From Acidobacteriota bacterium (GTDB lineage Bacteria > Acidobacteriota > Terriglobia > Terriglobales > Acidobacteriaceae): a DNA stretch of 64,000 nucleotides. The notes beneath the pieces are model-generated. The model was not told the origin of the DNA. It saw nothing but the letters and a program-made list of their open reading frames with translations, and did no database searches. Below are positions 42,243 through 51,788 of the stretch, piece after piece. The number at the start of each line of letters is the position of its first letter. The stretch's first letter is position 1. The stretch lies in NCBI GenBank assembly GCA_021778315.1, contig JAJYCQ010000006.1, positions 1 to 64,000 on the forward strand, read 5' to 3'. The position numbers and the translations under genes were made by a program.

Positions 42243-44903
42243 ATGCATCGTTTGATTTCGTTCCGGCTTAGTTTGATGGTGGCGTGTGCGGGTTTGGTTT
42301 TGGTGGCGGCCGGGGCGCAGGTGCCTACTCCTTTGTCGGTGCTGGGGCATACGCCGGGGGATGATTTTTATCTTGCGGACTATGAAGATGCAATCAAGTA
42401 TTTCCATGCGGCGGCGGCGACTACGGACCGGATGAAGATGTTTACGGTGGGGAAGACGACGCAGGGGCGGGATATTGAGATTGCGGTGATCTCGTCGCCG
42501 GCGAATCTGGCGCGGCTGGAGGAGTACAAGAAGAATGCTCGGCGGCTGGCGATTGCGGATGGTTTGGATGATGCTTCGGCGCGGGAGTTGGCACGGAGTT
42601 CGAAGGTGATCGTGCATATCGACGGAGGGCTGCACTCGAGTGAGGTGGCGGGTGGACAGCACTCGATCATGCTGGCGTACAAGCTGCTGTCGGCGAAGAA
42701 CGATCCTGAGATTGATGCGATTTTGGACCAGGTGATCCTGGTGTTGTGGCCTACGTTGAATCCGGATGGGCAGGATATGGTGACGCATTGGTATCGGCAG
42801 AATGTGGGATCAAAGTATGAGGTGAGCCCGATGCCGCAGCTGTACCAGGAGTATGTGGGGCACGATAATAACCGCGATGGATTCATGCTGAACATGAAGG
42901 AATCGCAGGTGCTGGCGAAGGCCGAGATCGACTGGAGCCCGGAGATTTTTTACTGTCAGCACCAGACGGCTCCGTTTCCTGCGCGGATTTGGATACCGCC
43001 GTTTGCCGATCCGATTTCGAGCAACATCAGCCCGTATGTGCGGAGCTGGCTGAATGTGGTGGGAACGAATATGACGGCGTACCTGGATGCGCACAACATG
43101 CCGGGAGCGATCTCTGAGACGAGGTTCGATAACTGGTATGCGGGGTTCAACGACTGGGTGCATGTGTTCCGGAACGAGGTTTCGTTTTTTACCGAGACGG
43201 GGCTGTATGCGTATGCGACTCCGCGGTTTTATACGGTGGATGAGTTTCCGAAGGAGACGCAGGATCTGCGGGCGCTGTCGATGTATTCGGAGCCTTGGGA
43301 GGGTGGGTGGTGGCGGCTGTCGGATGCGGTGAATTATATGGTGGGCGGGTCGATGTCGGTGCTGGATCTGGCGGCGAAGAATCGCGAGACGCTGCTATAT
43401 AACCGCTACCAGGCGGCGCGGGATAACATCGCGCACTATCGCAAGGAAGGGCCGTTTGCTTATGTGATCAGTGACAAGCAGTCGGATACTCCGGAGGCTG
43501 GATTGCTGGCGGAGAAGATGATTGAGAACGGCATCAGCGTGTACCAGACGAAGGCCGGATTCAGTGCGAATGGGATGGCGTATCCGGCGGGCTCGTGGGT
43601 GATTCCGATGGACCAGCCGTTTGCGGGATTGGTGAAGGAGTTGTTTGAGCGGCAGAGGTATCCGGATGAGATTCAGTTGGGTACATCGAAGGCGATTGAT
43701 CTGCCGTATGACGTGACGGGATGGACGCTGCCGCTGCAGATGGGCGTGTCGGTGGATGCGGTGACGGACCCACTGACGACTGAGCAGCGTGGGCAGATGG
43801 ACGCGATTGAGGCGGTAAAGCTGCCGGCTGCGGATGTGGCGGGAAGCGGTGGCGTGTTCGTGGTGAGCCATCTGCCGAATGCTTCGTTCCAGCTGGTGAA
43901 TGAGGCGCTGCAACAGGGTGGGACGGTGTCGATGTCGAAGGATGTGATTGCTACGGCGGAGGGGAAAGAGCGCGGAGCGTTTGTGGTGCAGGGGTTGAGC
44001 CGGGCTGCGATGGATGACCTGGCGAAGAAGTACGGGGTGGGTGCGGTGACGTTGGCGGCGGTGCCGGCGAATGTGTTGCCGATCAAGAAGGCGAAGGTGG
44101 GGTTGTATCGGCCGTGGCAGCCGTCGATTGATGAGGGATGGACGCGATGGATTCTGGAGAACGATGGATTCGAGCCGAAGAGCATCTACAACGCGGACAT
44201 GCGGGCGGCGGGATTGCGGAGCCGATATGACGTGATTGTGCTGCCAGATATGTCGAGCGGGCAGTTGATGGAGGGGTTCCATGTGGGGATTGTGCCGGGG
44301 CAGTATACGGGCGGCATCGGGCAGGATGGGATGGCGAATCTGAGGGGGTTTGTGCGCGAGGGAGGAACGCTGGTGGCGATGAATCAGACGGCGGCGAGCT
44401 TGATTCCGCTGATGTCGTTGCCGGTGAAGAATGTGTTGGAGGGGGTGAAGAGCGACAAGTTTTTCTGCTCGGGGGCGCTGCTGCGGGTGGAGCAGGAGAG
44501 CGGGGAGCTGCCGGTGAACTATGGGGTGGCGGTGGCACCGATTGTGATGTTCCAGCGCGGGCCGGTGTTTGCCCCGCAGCCCGGATTCCAGGGAGCGATC
44601 CTGGCGCAGTATGCGAAGGCTACGGACCCGCTGGAGAGTGGCTTGCTGCTGCATCCTGAGGCGATTGAGGGCAAGGCTGCGGCGGTGGAGTTGGTGTATG
44701 GCAAGGGGAGGATTTTGCTGTATGGGTTCAAGCCGCAGTTTCGCGGGCAGTCGCATGGGACGTACCGGTATTTGTTCAATGTGCTGTACAACTACGAGCA
44801 GCCAGAAATGCCGGTGCTGAAGATTCCGGCGACACCTGCGCCGGACCATGTGGTGACGGCGAAGGTGTCGGTGGAGGAGCCGGATGATCTTGAGCAGCAG
44901 TAG
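42243..44903 (+). CDS. Exported M14 zinc carboxypeptidase family protein
   Basis: An 886-residue protein. The signal peptide is MHRLISFRLSLMVACAGLVL, cleaved near AGAQ. The M14 domain carries the zinc motif HSSEVAGGQH, LWPTLNPDGQD, the later histidine in FYCQHQTAPFPARIW and the general base glutamate in SFFTETGLYAYATP. The C-terminal half (about 430-880) holds a type 1 glutamine-amidotransferase-like region (KVGLYRPWQPSIDEGWTRWI, VIVLPDMSSGQL). This large M14 form is common in Acidobacteria and Bacteroidetes. AGGAG lies seven bases before ATG 42243. It is convergent with the molybdenum hydroxylase. Confidence 0.92.
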   Translation: MHRLISFRLSLMVACAGLVLVAAGAQVPTPLSVLGHTPGDDFYLADYEDAIKYFHAAAATTDRMKMFTVGKTTQGRDIEIAVISSPANLARLEEYKKNARRLAIADGLDDASARELARSSKVIVHIDGGLHSSEVAGGQHSIMLAYKLLSAKNDPEIDAILDQVILVLWPTLNPDGQDMVTHWYRQNVGSKYEVSPMPQLYQEYVGHDNNRDGFMLNMKESQVLAKAEIDWSPEIFYCQHQTAPFPARIWIPPFADPISSNISPYVRSWLNVVGTNMTAYLDAHNMPGAISETRFDNWYAGFNDWVHVFRNEVSFFTETGLYAYATPRFYTVDEFPKETQDLRALSMYSEPWEGGWWRLSDAVNYMVGGSMSVLDLAAKNRETLLYNRYQAARDNIAHYRKEGPFAYVISDKQSDTPEAGLLAEKMIENGISVYQTKAGFSANGMAYPAGSWVIPMDQPFAGLVKELFERQRYPDEIQLGTSKAIDLPYDVTGWTLPLQMGVSVDAVTDPLTTEQRGQMDAIEAVKLPAADVAGSGGVFVVSHLPNASFQLVNEALQQGGTVSMSKDVIATAEGKERGAFVVQGLSRAAMDDLAKKYGVGAVTLAAVPANVLPIKKAKVGLYRPWQPSIDEGWTRWILENDGFEPKSIYNADMRAAGLRSRYDVIVLPDMSSGQLMEGFHVGIVPGQYTGGIGQDGMANLRGFVREGGTLVAMNQTAASLIPLMSLPVKNVLEGVKSDKFFCSGALLRVEQESGELPVNYGVAVAPIVMFQRGPVFAPQPGFQGAILAQYAKATDPLESGLLLHPEAIEGKAAAVELVYGKGRILLYGFKPQFRGQSHGTYRYLFNVLYNYEQPEMPVLKIPATPAPDHVVTAKVSVEEPDDLEQQ

Positions 44904-44927
44904 AGCAATGCGGCGAGAGCGCCGCGG

Positions 44928-47111
44928 TTAGGCGAAGCTGAAGCCGCTGCGCGCTAGGGGCAGGGTGCGGATGCGCTTGCCTGTGGCGGCGAAGACGGCG
45001 TTGGCGACGGCGGGGAGCAGCGGTGGGAGGGCTGGCTCGCCGAGGCCGGTGGGAGGGTGTTCGGTCTTGAGGAAGTAGGCGTCGATGATGGGTGTCTGGC
45101 GCATACGCATGACGGGGTGGTGGTTGTAGTTGGTCTGCTGGATGACGCCGTTGTCGAGGGTGATCTCCTGGATCATCTGGCTGAGGCCGTCGATGACGGA
45201 GCCGTAGACCATGTTTTCGGCGGCGCCGGGGTTGATGATCTGGCTACCTATGTCGCCGACGACCCAGACTTTGTGGACGGTGATTTGATTCTTGGCGTCG
45301 ACGGAGACGTCGGCTACTTCGGCGAAGAAGCCCTGGTGGGAGGCGTAGCAGGCGATGCCCATGCCGCGGCCGGGAGTCTTGGCACGATTGGACCAGTTGG
45401 AGCGCTCGGCGACGCTGGCGAGGACGTTGCTGAGGCGGTCGGAATTGTCCGGGGACTTGCCTCGGAGCTCCATCTGGAACTCGTAGGGATCGCGGCCGGC
45501 GGCGGTGGCGACTTCGTCGAGGAAGGACTGGCCGACGAAGGCGATGGTGTTGCTGCCGGGGGCGCGGAGGGGGCCAGTGCGGAGCCAGAGGGGCATGGTG
45601 CTGGTGTAGAGGCCGAAGTTCTCGACGTGGCCAGCGGGAAACTCTGTGCCTCGCATTCCGGCGCTGCTGCCGTAGTGGTCACCGACGCCGTAGGTGACGA
45701 AGTGCTGGCGCCAGGCGACGAGTTTGTTGTTGGCGTCGAGGCCTGCCTTGAAGGAGTGAAAGCCACCGGGACGGTAGGCGTCGTGACCGAAGTCGTCTTC
45801 GCGGGACCAGAGAAGTTTGACGGGGGCCTGGATATGCTGGGCGAGGTAAGCGGCCTCAACCATGTAGTCGTTCATGAGGCGGCGACCGAAGGCTCCTCCG
45901 ACGCGGGTGAGGTGGATGGTGATGTTTTCGGGGGCGATCTTGAGGGTGTTGACGAGCATGCGGCGGCCGCTGCCGGGATTCTGGCTGGGGCTCCAGACTT
46001 CGAGTTTACCGTCTTTGAAGGAGGCGGTGGTATTCATCGGCTCAAGTGGGGCATGAGCGATGAAGGGGTAGGCGTAGGTGGCTTCAACTACCTTGGCGGC
46101 ACCCTTGAGGGCGGTGTCGACGTTGCCGTCGGTGTGGAGGGTGTTGGCGGGCGGAGACTGGAGGAGCTCGGCGGCGTGTTTCTCGAAGGCGACGGTACTC
46201 TGGGTGGCTCCGGGGCCGTTATCCCAGTCGACTTTGAGGTTGGAGCGGGCGGATTGGGCCTGCCACCAAGTGTCGGCTATGATGGCGACGCCGGGCTCGA
46301 TGCCGGGGTCGGAGGAGACGACGGGATCGGAGCTGAGGGTTCCGTCGAGGACCAGGACGTGGCGGACTCCGGGGAGCTTTTCGATCTCGGCCTGGTTAAA
46401 GGACTTGACCTTGCCTCCGAAGACAGGACACTTCTGGATGACGGCGTGGAGCATTCCCGGCATGGTGACGTCGATGCCGAAGAGAGGCTTGCCGGTGGCG
46501 ATGCTGTGGTTGTCTACGCCGGCGTGGGGCTTGCCGATGATGCGGTAGTTCTTGGGGTCCTTGAGGGGGACGGTGGCGAGATCGGGAGGGGTGAGCGCGG
46601 CTGCGGCTATGGCGAGGTCCGCATAGGAGAGGGTCCGCTTGGAGCCTGTGTGGTGAACGTGGTTTGGCGTGGTGGTGCATTCCGACGCGGGGACGTTCCA
46701 GCGCTTGGCCGCGGTGGTGATGAGCATCTGGCGGCAGGCTGCGCCTACACGACGGAGAGGGTCCCAGTTGTTGGGCGTGGAGGTGCTGCCTCCGGCGGCC
46801 TGGCCTCCGAAACGGGCTTCATCGAGTTCGGCTTGTTCGATGCGGACGGTGCTCCAGTCGGCGTCGAGTTCTTCGGCGATGAGCATGGGGAGCATGGTCT
46901 TGACGCCCTGGCCGATCTCGGGAGACTTGGCCATGATGGTGATGGAGCCGTTTGCGTTGATGTGAATGAAGGCCTCGGGGGTGAGGACGGGACGGGCGGC
47001 CTGGGCGGAGGCAATGGGGAGATCGTAGAGGTTGAGGGCGAGGCCTCCGGTGAGGAGGGCGCTCATTTGAAGGAACGAGCGGCGATTGAGTTGCGTGGTG
47101 CTGATGGACAT
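44928..47111 (-). CDS. iorB: Molybdopterin-binding subunit of an aldehyde/isoquinoline oxidoreductase
   Basis: A 727-residue protein of the xanthine oxidase family, IorB subtype. Tat signal NRRSFLQMSALLTGG. Two molybdopterin-binding halves are visible: MAKSPEIGQGVKTMLPMLIAEELD, RVGGAFGRRLMNDYMVEAA, RAPGSNTIAFVGQSFLDEVA and the catalytic-glutamate region PPTGLGEPALPPLLPAVANA. The enzyme is exported folded with its cofactor and hydroxylates an aldehyde or N-heterocycle, passing electrons to cytochrome c. The partner 2Fe-2S subunit lies 14 bases upstream. There is no FAD subunit, as usual for this type. The true substrate is unknown. Confidence 0.93.
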   Translation of the reverse strand: MSISTTQLNRRSFLQMSALLTGGLALNLYDLPIASAQAARPVLTPEAFIHINANGSITIMAKSPEIGQGVKTMLPMLIAEELDADWSTVRIEQAELDEARFGGQAAGGSTSTPNNWDPLRRVGAACRQMLITTAAKRWNVPASECTTTPNHVHHTGSKRTLSYADLAIAAAALTPPDLATVPLKDPKNYRIIGKPHAGVDNHSIATGKPLFGIDVTMPGMLHAVIQKCPVFGGKVKSFNQAEIEKLPGVRHVLVLDGTLSSDPVVSSDPGIEPGVAIIADTWWQAQSARSNLKVDWDNGPGATQSTVAFEKHAAELLQSPPANTLHTDGNVDTALKGAAKVVEATYAYPFIAHAPLEPMNTTASFKDGKLEVWSPSQNPGSGRRMLVNTLKIAPENITIHLTRVGGAFGRRLMNDYMVEAAYLAQHIQAPVKLLWSREDDFGHDAYRPGGFHSFKAGLDANNKLVAWRQHFVTYGVGDHYGSSAGMRGTEFPAGHVENFGLYTSTMPLWLRTGPLRAPGSNTIAFVGQSFLDEVATAAGRDPYEFQMELRGKSPDNSDRLSNVLASVAERSNWSNRAKTPGRGMGIACYASHQGFFAEVADVSVDAKNQITVHKVWVVGDIGSQIINPGAAENMVYGSVIDGLSQMIQEITLDNGVIQQTNYNHHPVMRMRQTPIIDAYFLKTEHPPTGLGEPALPPLLPAVANAVFAATGKRIRTLPLARSGFSFA

Positions 47112-47125
47112 GGGCGTGACCTCCT

Positions 47126-47590
47126 TTACCTGGCGGTGGATGAAGCTGCTTTATGGATGGCCTGGCGGATGCGGGGATAGGTTCCGCAGCGACAGATGTT
47201 GGAGCTCATGGCGGCGTCGATCTGTGCGTCGGTGGGGTGGGGCGTGGCGGCGAGCAGAGCGGAGGCTGTGAGGATCTGGCCAGCCTGGCAGTAGCCGCAT
47301 TGGGGGACGTCGATCTCCTGCCAGGCGAGCTGGACGGGGTGATTGCCGTCGAGGGAGAGGCCTTCGATGGTGGTGACGGGATCGGTGCCTACGTCGTCGA
47401 GGAGAGTTTGGCAGGAGCGGGCGGGCTTGCCGGCGAGGAGGACGGTGCAGGCTCCGCAGTTGCCGATGCCGCAGCCGTATTTTGTTCCCTTGAGATCGAG
47501 GATGTCGCGGAGGACCCAGAGGAGGGGTGTGTCTGGGGCGACGTCTACTGTGTGGATTTTGCCGTTAACTTTCAACTGCTGGGGGGGCAT
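47126..47590 (-). CDS. iorA: 2Fe-2S subunit of the molybdenum hydroxylase
   Basis: A 154-residue protein with two [2Fe-2S] clusters. The N-terminal plant-type ferredoxin motif is [14 protein letters not shown] followed by CQTL; the C-terminal four-helix cluster has [10 protein letters not shown] and [11 protein letters not shown]. It lacks a signal peptide and is expected to travel across the membrane with the Tat-tagged large subunit. It begins the two-gene unit iorA-iorB. Confidence 0.94.
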   Translation of the reverse strand: MPPQQLKVNGKIHTVDVAPDTPLLWVLRDILDLKGTKYGCGIGNCGACTVLLAGKPARSCQTLLDDVGTDPVTTIEGLSLDGNHPVQLAWQEIDVPQCGYCQAGQILTASALLAATPHPTDAQIDAAMSSNICRCGTYPRIRQAIHKAASSTAR

Positions 47591-47774
47591 GAAGTAGTCT
47601 CCTGTTGAACACGCGATTCGACCTAAGGTTACACCTCAACTGTAATCATGGCCAAGGGTTACGATGCGGGTTGTGGGGGCGTGAATATTCCGTTTGAGGT
47701 GGTGTGAATTTACGTGGAATTGATCGTTAGAGAGATGGCCGGACGACGTGGATGCTGGGTTGGGGCGAGGGGAT

Positions 47775-48008
47775 TTAGCGCTGGCGGCGGAGGAGGAGGG
47801 TTCCGGCGATGAAGAGGCTGGCACCGGCGGTGCCGAGGATGATGATGGCGTGACGATAGGCGGCCTGGACGGATGGGGGGGTGGCTCTGGTGCTATCGAG
47901 ACACTGAGCGCAGCCCTGGCCGAGGGACTGGATGGAGATGCAGAGAAGGAGAAAGCCTCCGAGCCAGAACCAGCGGAGATGTTTTTCTTTGAGCTGGGGG
48001 AGCTTCAT
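47775..48008 (-). CDS. Small membrane protein of the cytochrome oxidase operon
   Basis: A 77-residue protein with two hydrophobic helices (about 13-30 and 54-73) joined by a loop containing GCAQCLDST. Its ATG overlaps the ctaE stop by four bases, so it is translated with the oxidase. It resembles no subunit I know. It could be an accessory or assembly subunit; the CxxC in the loop is a candidate metal or disulfide site. It is the last gene of the operon. Confidence 0.8.
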   Translation of the reverse strand: MKLPQLKEKHLRWFWLGGFLLLCISIQSLGQGCAQCLDSTRATPPSVQAAYRHAIIILGTAGASLFIAGTLLLRRQR

Positions 48009-48772
48009 TGGCCGTACTCGAGGAGGAGGAAGAGGAAGACCCAGAGGATGCCCATGACGTGCCAGTACCAGACGGTGGTGTCGACGACGACCTGACGGGT
48101 GGAGAGGGAGCGGGAGAACTGGAGGAACATGAGGGCGGCGATGAGGCCGATGATGCCGAGGAAGAGATGCAGCGCGTGGGTGATAGTGATGAGGTAGAAG
48201 AAGTGGCTGCTGGGATTGGTGCGGAAGAAGACGTGCTGGGCGGCGAGTTGATCCCAGGCGGCCCACTGGCCGGCAAGGAAGAGGCCTCCGAGACAGAGGG
48301 TGAGGGAGAGCCAGAGGGTGGCTCGTTTGGAGATGGGGCGGCCGATGCCGAACCACTCGTCCATGGCGTCGTGTTCGCGGAACATGGCCTGGCGGGCGAC
48401 TTCGGCGGTGACGGAGCTGAGGAGAAGGACGGCGGTGTTGAGCCAGAGGATGGTGGGGATGGCGGTGGGGAGCCACTCGTTGATGAAGTGGCTGTAGGCG
48501 TCGAAGTGGCCGCTGGCTTTGGTGACGAAGAAGACGCTGACCAGAGCGACGAAGAACATGAGGTCTCCGCCGAGGGCGAAGAAGAGACCGACGCGAGCCT
48601 GGGAGAGACGTTCGCGCGGGCCACGATGGCCTTGAGGACGATTGCTGAAGTTATCGCCATCGCCGTCGCCATTGCCCCCGGTGCGCTTATCCGTGGGCGG
48701 CTTTTGGCCATTGTTGCCATCACTGATGTGATGATGGCGGTCGATCTCCGGAGGTGTGAAGGTGGTTGGCAT
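48005..48772 (-). CDS. ctaE: Cytochrome c oxidase subunit III
   Basis: A 255-residue protein. A hydrophilic N-terminal segment of about 50 residues, rich in glycine and aspartate, is followed by five hydrophobic helices. ARVGLFFALGGDLMFF, FREHDAMDEWFGIG and THALHLFLGIIGLIA match the COX3 family; WYWHVMGILWVFLFLLLEYG ends it. Start ATG 48772 is preferred over an upstream frame at 48790. It lies 84 bases after ctaD and overlaps the small membrane-protein gene. Confidence 0.93.
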   Translation of the reverse strand: MPTTFTPPEIDRHHHISDGNNGQKPPTDKRTGGNGDGDGDNFSNRPQGHRGPRERLSQARVGLFFALGGDLMFFVALVSVFFVTKASGHFDAYSHFINEWLPTAIPTILWLNTAVLLLSSVTAEVARQAMFREHDAMDEWFGIGRPISKRATLWLSLTLCLGGLFLAGQWAAWDQLAAQHVFFRTNPSSHFFYLITITHALHLFLGIIGLIAALMFLQFSRSLSTRQVVVDTTVWYWHVMGILWVFLFLLLEYGQ

Positions 48773-48856
48773 GGATGACAGGAAGAGCAAAAACTTTGAC
48801 GCAAAGGTCGCGAAGCGAGCGAGATTTCGCGAAAGAGAGATGTTTACACAGGTAGA

Positions 48857-50629
48857 TTACTCCGGTTCGCGGGTGGACGGGATGGGGGTGCTCCATTGAG
48901 TCAAAAACTCTTTGCCTGAGTCGCTATAGTGGCAAGGTTCGCGGTAGACGATGGGCATGTCTTCGGTTGGATGCGGGCTGAGGGCGTTGGGTGCCCACTC
49001 CATGGTGGTGGCTTGCCAAGGATTCTCGAGGTGCTGGGCGGGGTGGCGGAGGGAGAGGATGAGATTGAGGAGGAAGGGAAGCTGCGCGCAGACGAGAAAG
49101 ATGGCCGATGCAGTGATGTGGCGCTGCAGGGGCATGGTGGATTGGAGGAGTGTGGTGGCGGGGCCGGCGACTCCGGAGAGTTGGGCGTAGTGGCGGGGCT
49201 CTCCGGCGAGTCCGGTGAAGTGCATGGGGAGGAAGGTGGAGTAGGCACCGAGGATCGTGGTCCAGAAGTGCAGCTTGCCAAGGGGTTCGGAGAGGGTGCG
49301 ATGGAAAAGGAGCGGCGCCCAGTAGTAGATAGCGCAGAAGAGTCCGAGGATTCCGGCCATGGCCATGATGAGGTGGAAGTGGGCGACGACGAAGAAGGTG
49401 TTGTGGAGGTACTCGTCGAGGATGGGCTGGGCGAGGATGGGGCCGGTGATGCCTCCGGTGATGAAGAGCGAGACGAAGCCGAGGGCGAAGAGCATGGCGG
49501 TGGTGAGCGTTGGGCGGGAGCGCCAGAGCGTGGCTAGCCAGCTGAGGACTTTGGCCGAGGCGGGGAGGGCAATGGCCATGGTGGAGATGCTGAAGGCTGT
49601 GCTGGCGAAGGGGTTGAGGCCGGCTACGAACATGTGGTGTCCCCAGACGAGGATTCCGAGGAAGCCGATGAGTAGGGTTGTGGCGATCATGAGGCGATAG
49701 GCGAAGACTCGGCGGTGGGCGAAGTTGGCGATGACCATGGAGGTGAGGCCCATGCCGGGGAGGATCGCGATGTAGACCTCGGGATGGCCGAAGAACCAGA
49801 AGAGATGGAGCCATAGGAGAGGGGAGCCGTCGCCGTGGTGGCTGAGGAGGACGCCGTTGACGAGGTCCTGCGCAGGGAGGAAAAAGCCGCTGTGGAGGTG
49901 GCGGTCGCAGAAGAGAAGAAGGAGGGCGGCGAGGAGGACGGAGAAGGCGAGGACGCTGAGGAGCGCGGCGGTGAACCATCCCCAGACGGTGAGAGGAAGG
50001 CGCTGCCAGGACATTCCCTCACAGCGGAGATTGAGGATGGTGGTGAGGGTGTTGATGGAGCTGAGGGTGGAGGCGATGGAGAAGATTGCGATGCTGGCTA
50101 GCCAGAGGTCCATGCCGAGGCCCTGGCCGGGGCCGGCGAGTGCGGTTTCGGAGAGCGGAGGGTAGGCTGTCCAGCCACCGATGGGTGCTCCTCCGGGGAC
50201 GAAGAAGGCGGCAAGGAGTGTGGCGAGGGCGAGGGCGGTGAGATAGAGGCCGAGGGCGTTGAGGCGTGGGAAGGCCATGTGGCGCGAGCCGATCTGCGCG
50301 GGGAGGATGAGGTTGCTGAAGCCGGATTGCGGGGCGACGGTGAGGACGAAGAAGAGCATCAGCGTGCCGTGCATGGCGACGATCGCGAGGTACTCTTCGG
50401 GGAGGATGGGGCCGTGGAGTGGGAGCGGCCAGTTGGGCCACGCGAGATGCATGCGCATGGCAAGCGAGAGGAGCGTGCCGATGAGGACGGCGAGGAGCGA
50501 GAGGAGGAGATAGCCGAAGCCGATGGTGCGGTGGTCGGTGGAGAAGAGCGCGCGGGCAGCTTTGCGGGCCCACCTTAGCGCGATGAAGCCGCGCGAAGAT
50601 GGGATCCCCGGATTGGTGGCTGGGGTCAT
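48857..50629 (-). CDS. ctaD: Cytochrome c oxidase subunit I (heme-copper oxidase, A type)
   Basis: A 590-residue, 12-helix subunit. Heme and copper ligands are visible: MHGTLM (low-spin heme), FWFFGHPEVYIAILPG (CuB histidine, covalent tyrosine, proton-path glutamate), VWGHHMFV (two CuB histidines) and VVAHFHLIMA (two heme histidines). The IALPASAKVLSWLATLW helix carries the K-channel lysine. The soluble tail EDMPIVYREPCHYSDSGKEF is unusual. ATG 50629 overlaps the ctaC stop by four bases. The reading frame stays open upstream through ctaC, but that part is only a shadow. Confidence 0.96.
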   Translation of the reverse strand: MTPATNPGIPSSRGFIALRWARKAARALFSTDHRTIGFGYLLLSLLAVLIGTLLSLAMRMHLAWPNWPLPLHGPILPEEYLAIVAMHGTLMLFFVLTVAPQSGFSNLILPAQIGSRHMAFPRLNALGLYLTALALATLLAAFFVPGGAPIGGWTAYPPLSETALAGPGQGLGMDLWLASIAIFSIASTLSSINTLTTILNLRCEGMSWQRLPLTVWGWFTAALLSVLAFSVLLAALLLLFCDRHLHSGFFLPAQDLVNGVLLSHHGDGSPLLWLHLFWFFGHPEVYIAILPGMGLTSMVIANFAHRRVFAYRLMIATTLLIGFLGILVWGHHMFVAGLNPFASTAFSISTMAIALPASAKVLSWLATLWRSRPTLTTAMLFALGFVSLFITGGITGPILAQPILDEYLHNTFFVVAHFHLIMAMAGILGLFCAIYYWAPLLFHRTLSEPLGKLHFWTTILGAYSTFLPMHFTGLAGEPRHYAQLSGVAGPATTLLQSTMPLQRHITASAIFLVCAQLPFLLNLILSLRHPAQHLENPWQATTMEWAPNALSPHPTEDMPIVYREPCHYSDSGKEFLTQWSTPIPSTREPE

Positions 50630-51387
50630 CGGGTGGCCTCTGCCTGCGTGGCTTCGTGTGATTGGAGCCAGGCGTTGAAGGCTGGTTGGGGGAGGACGCG
50701 GAGGGTGGCCATCATGCGGTAGTGGCCGAGGCCGCAGACCTGAGTGCAGAGGATGGCGTAGTCGCCGGGGGTTTCGGGGGTGAAGTGGATGTGGGTGGTC
50801 TGTCCGGGGACGGCGTTTTGCTTGAGGCGCATCTGGGGGACGGAGAATCCGTGGATGACGTCCTGAGCGCGGAGGGTGAGGTCGACCTCGCGACCGGCGG
50901 GAAGGACGAGTTGGCTGGTGACGATGTCGTCGTGGCCGTAGCGGTCGTTGGGATCGATGCCGAGGGGATTGCCTTCGGCGGGGGCGACGAGGGAGAGGCG
51001 GGTGTTGCCGAAGGCTGCGTCGGCGCCGGGGTAGCGGAAGTACCAGACGAATTGCTGGCCGGTGACTTCGACCTGCATGGCGGAGAGGTCGGCACCGGTG
51101 TAGCGCTGGGCGGCCCAGAGGCGCTCGGAGCGTAGGGCGAGGAAGGCGAAGAGGAGGGTGAGGGCGGCTAGCGGGAGGTACTCGACGAGGAGTTGTCGGG
51201 TGGGGCGGGTGGAGGGCTTGCGGATCGCCAGGCCGAGGAAAAGGACAAGGTGCGCGAGGGCAAGGAGGCCGAGGGCGATCCAGAGATTGAGGAGTAGGTG
51301 GGTGTCGAGCGCGTGGCCGTGCTGCGCGGCGTCGACGGGCAGATTCCAGAAGCCGTGGGTTGGCGGGATGGCTTGTGAGGACTGCAT
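50626..51387 (-). CDS. ctaC: Cytochrome c oxidase subunit II
   Basis: A 253-residue protein. Two membrane helices (about 30-52 and 67-86) precede the CuA domain, with DVIHGFSVPQMRLKQN and the CuA ligand set ILCTQVCGLGHYRMMATL (two cysteines, histidine, methionine) and an upstream QQFVWYFRYP aromatic strip. Unlike caa3 forms there is no fused cytochrome c. The first ATG, 51387, follows a TACAAT -10-like element by six bases and is probably leaderless. Together with ctaD, ctaE and the small protein it forms one operon. SCO1 at 6.8 kb would load its copper. Confidence 0.95.
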   Translation of the reverse strand: MQSSQAIPPTHGFWNLPVDAAQHGHALDTHLLLNLWIALGLLALAHLVLFLGLAIRKPSTRPTRQLLVEYLPLAALTLLFAFLALRSERLWAAQRYTGADLSAMQVEVTGQQFVWYFRYPGADAAFGNTRLSLVAPAEGNPLGIDPNDRYGHDDIVTSQLVLPAGREVDLTLRAQDVIHGFSVPQMRLKQNAVPGQTTHIHFTPETPGDYAILCTQVCGLGHYRMMATLRVLPQPAFNAWLQSHEATQAEATR

Positions 51388-51788
51388 GGGTTGATTGTAG
51401 AGGGTTGCTAGCCTCTGGCTCTTGAGGCAGGGCCAAGGGCAAAGGCAAGTGCAAGAGCGATTGCCGTGGAGAGGGGGTAGGGCTCCGCTGGCTTCGGAAA
51501 CCACGATCAGCAACCTGCACGAGAGGCGCAAGTGATGGAGTGATGAAAGAGAGGGGGCGGGGCAACAAGAGAGGAGGTTACGAATTGCGTCACGCTCGGA
51601 GCAAATAACGGGGATGGCCCTAATGTTTTGAGGATAAATAGCTTATGCTCGAGGGCTCGTCGCTATAGATTGTGGATGCAAATCAATGTACAAATTTGAA
51701 GATCACATAGATTCACCCATTCCTCATGGGCATTTGAACGCATTATTTGGTACGCTTGTACTGTATTGGCTACGGAAAGGAGAACACT
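51388..51788. other. Intergenic region at the left edge of the low-GC island
   Basis: 401 bp. It holds the ctaC promoter, a GCAANN-type array (51439-51456) and, from about 51590, a shift to AT-rich sequence (TAAATAGCTTATGC, AAATCAATGTACAAATTTG). No integrase, transposase or tRNA-end duplicate was recognised here. AAGGAG just before 51789 serves the next gene. Confidence 0.5.
51394..51399 (-). promoter_or_regulatory. -10-like element of a leaderless cytochrome oxidase promoter
   Basis: On the minus strand TACAAT is followed by CAACCC and then ATG 51387, a six-base gap. No Shine-Dalgarno sequence fits. A clear -35 was not found. Confidence 0.45.

Noticed and set aside
48857..51568. A 903-codon frame covering ctaD and reading on through ctaC
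   Set aside because: Only the part from ATG 50629 resembles a protein; upstream it is the antisense-free shadow of ctaC in another frame, arginine/proline-rich.
51388..51788. A left-hand attachment repeat matching the tRNA-Ser 3' end
   Set aside because: I looked for the terminal CGAATCCCTCACTCTCC sequence in both orientations and saw no match here.
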